The notes below the pieces were generated by a model, which saw only the letters and a program-made list of their open reading frames with translations, did not search any database and was not told the origin of the DNA. Made by a program: the position numbers and the translations under genes. Positions 5,297-6,263 of a stretch of 6,263 bases of DNA are shown piece after piece (positions within the stretch are counted from its first letter, which is position 1; each line of letters opens with the position of its first letter). This DNA comes from Cellvibrionales bacterium UBA4495 (GTDB taxonomy: Bacteria; Pseudomonadota; Gammaproteobacteria; Pseudomonadales; Porticoccaceae): the NCBI GenBank assembly GCA_002388905.1, contig DGNJ01000093.1, positions 98,039 to 104,301 on the forward strand, given 5' to 3'.

Positions 5297-6223
5297 CTAT
5301 CCCCGCGGATGGTGTCGGGCGTGGAGCGTCTTCATACGCGAACTGGCGACATGGGTGTAGATCTGGGTGGTGGACAGGTCGCTGTGACCCAGGAGCAACT
5401 GGACCACCCGGAGGTCGGCACCGTGGTTGAGCAGGTGGGTGGCGAAGGCGTGGCGCAGGGTATGGGGCGAAAGGTGCCTGTCGATTCCCGCCACCGTTGC
5501 CCAGTGGCGCAGTCTGTGCCAGAAGGTCTGGCGGGTCATTGGCCTGCCCCTGATACTGGGAAACAGGGTGTCGGTGGCAACCTCGCCGGTCAGTTCCAGC
5601 CGGGCCCGGCGAAGATAGATACCGAGATGATGCAGCGCCTCCTCGCCGAGCGGAACCAGTCGCTCCTTGCCACCCTTACCCATGACCCGCACGACACCCT
5701 GGCGCAGATTGACCTGGTTGAGGGACAGCCCCACCAGCTCCGACACCCGCAGGCCGGTGGCGTAGAGCACCTCCAGCATGGCCTTGTCGCGCAGGCCGAT
5801 GGCGGTGTCCGGGTCAGGCGCCGCCAGCAGGCGCTCCACATCCTCTTCCCCGAGGCTCTTTGGCAGCGGCCGACCGAGACGGGGATTGTCCACCCGGGCA
5901 GTGGGATCACCGGCAATGCGGTTTTCCCTGACCAGGTGACGGTAATAGCCCCGCAGGCAGGACAGGGCGCGACTGGTGGACCGGGCACTCAATCGTCGCT
6001 CGACACGGTCCGCCAGATAATGTTGTAACTGCACCTGGTCCGCGGATTCCAGGCCCTGGCCACGACGCGCCAACCAATGGGCGTAGGCGCAAAGATCACG
6101 CCGGTACGATGCCAGGGTGTTGTCGCTCAGGCCTTTTTCCATCCACAAAAGGTCCAGGTAGCGCTCGATGCTCTGTCGATCGCCGTCGGGAATTGCCTGC
6201 TTGTCCTGGGGTGCTTGCACCAT
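5297..6223 (-). CDS. xerD: XerD, tyrosine site-specific recombinase
   Basis: XerD works with XerC at the dif site, under FtsK control, to resolve chromosome dimers before division; it also resolves some plasmid multimers. The 308-residue protein has an N-terminal SAM-like DNA-binding domain (about 17-105, with LDLLWMEKGLSDNTLASYRR) and a C-terminal catalytic domain (about 120-300). All catalytic residues are visible: R159 (ATGLRVSEL), K183 (MGKGGKERLVP), H254 and R257 (LSPHTLRHAFATHLL), H280 (LLGHSDLS) and nucleophile Y289 (TTQIYTHV). The spacing matches E. coli XerD (R148, K172, H244, R247, H270, Y279) to within one residue. DKAMLEVLYATGLRVSELVGL, the HHPRG end and the dsbC neighbour point to XerD rather than XerC. 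The ATG at 6221-6223 gives an N-terminus about ten residues longer than E. coli's; the Shine-Dalgarno is weak, so the start is the least certain part. Confidence 0.96.
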   Translation of the reverse strand: MVQAPQDKQAIPDGDRQSIERYLDLLWMEKGLSDNTLASYRRDLCAYAHWLARRGQGLESADQVQLQHYLADRVERRLSARSTSRALSCLRGYYRHLVRENRIAGDPTARVDNPRLGRPLPKSLGEEDVERLLAAPDPDTAIGLRDKAMLEVLYATGLRVSELVGLSLNQVNLRQGVVRVMGKGGKERLVPLGEEALHHLGIYLRRARLELTGEVATDTLFPSIRGRPMTRQTFWHRLRHWATVAGIDRHLSPHTLRHAFATHLLNHGADLRVVQLLLGHSDLSTTQIYTHVASSRMKTLHARHHPRG

Positions 6224-6263
6224 TGCGCCAGTTTACACCAGGGATCGGGTAGGAGGCGGGGTT

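Noticed and set aside
6224..6263. Promoter for xerD (TAAACT near 6230)
   Set aside because: Only 40 bp are available, there is no -35 at proper spacing, and xerD may be transcribed from outside the window.

Overview
The window is a conserved chromosomal block from a GC-rich gammaproteobacterium. All genes lie on the minus strand, in the order xerD, dsbC, hom, thrC, recJ (reading from high to low coordinates). E. coli has xerD-dsbC-recJ. The insertion of hom and thrC between dsbC and recJ is the arrangement I recall from Pseudomonas and relatives. The translated Hom and ThrC also resemble the Pseudomonas-type enzymes more than the E. coli ones (ThrC opens MKYISTRGG; Hom opens MKKVNIGICGLGTVGGG). 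The exact genus cannot be read from the window.

Layout. 6223-5297: complete xerD (site-specific recombinase for chromosome dimer resolution). 5296-4926: a 371-bp gene-free region with a two-copy 64-bp tandem repeat and at least four inverted repeats. 4925-4176: complete dsbC (periplasmic disulfide isomerase with signal peptide). 4175-4073: a short gap with a terminator-like hairpin whose T-tract overlaps a perfect TTGACA -35 box, i.e. a terminator-promoter switch. 4072-2765: complete hom (homoserine dehydrogenase with ACT domain), probably from a TTG start. 2728-1328: complete thrC (threonine synthase), from a GTG start 36 bp after hom. 1290-1: the first 430 codons of recJ (5'-3' single-strand exonuclease), cut by the window edge just after the GGHAM motif.

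How the genes work together. hom and thrC form a two-gene threonine-synthesis unit (aspartate semialdehyde to homoserine; phosphohomoserine to threonine). The homoserine kinase gene is not in the window. recJ follows thrC by 37 bp and is probably read through from the hom promoter. xerD and recJ act on DNA; dsbC acts in the periplasm. The linkage is one of conserved order, not of a shared pathway.

I found no undescribed system. The five genes are ordinary housekeeping genes with intact catalytic residues. The part worth a second look is the xerD-dsbC intergenic region, whose repeats look like a small non-coding repeat or mobile-derived family, plus the compact control region ahead of hom.
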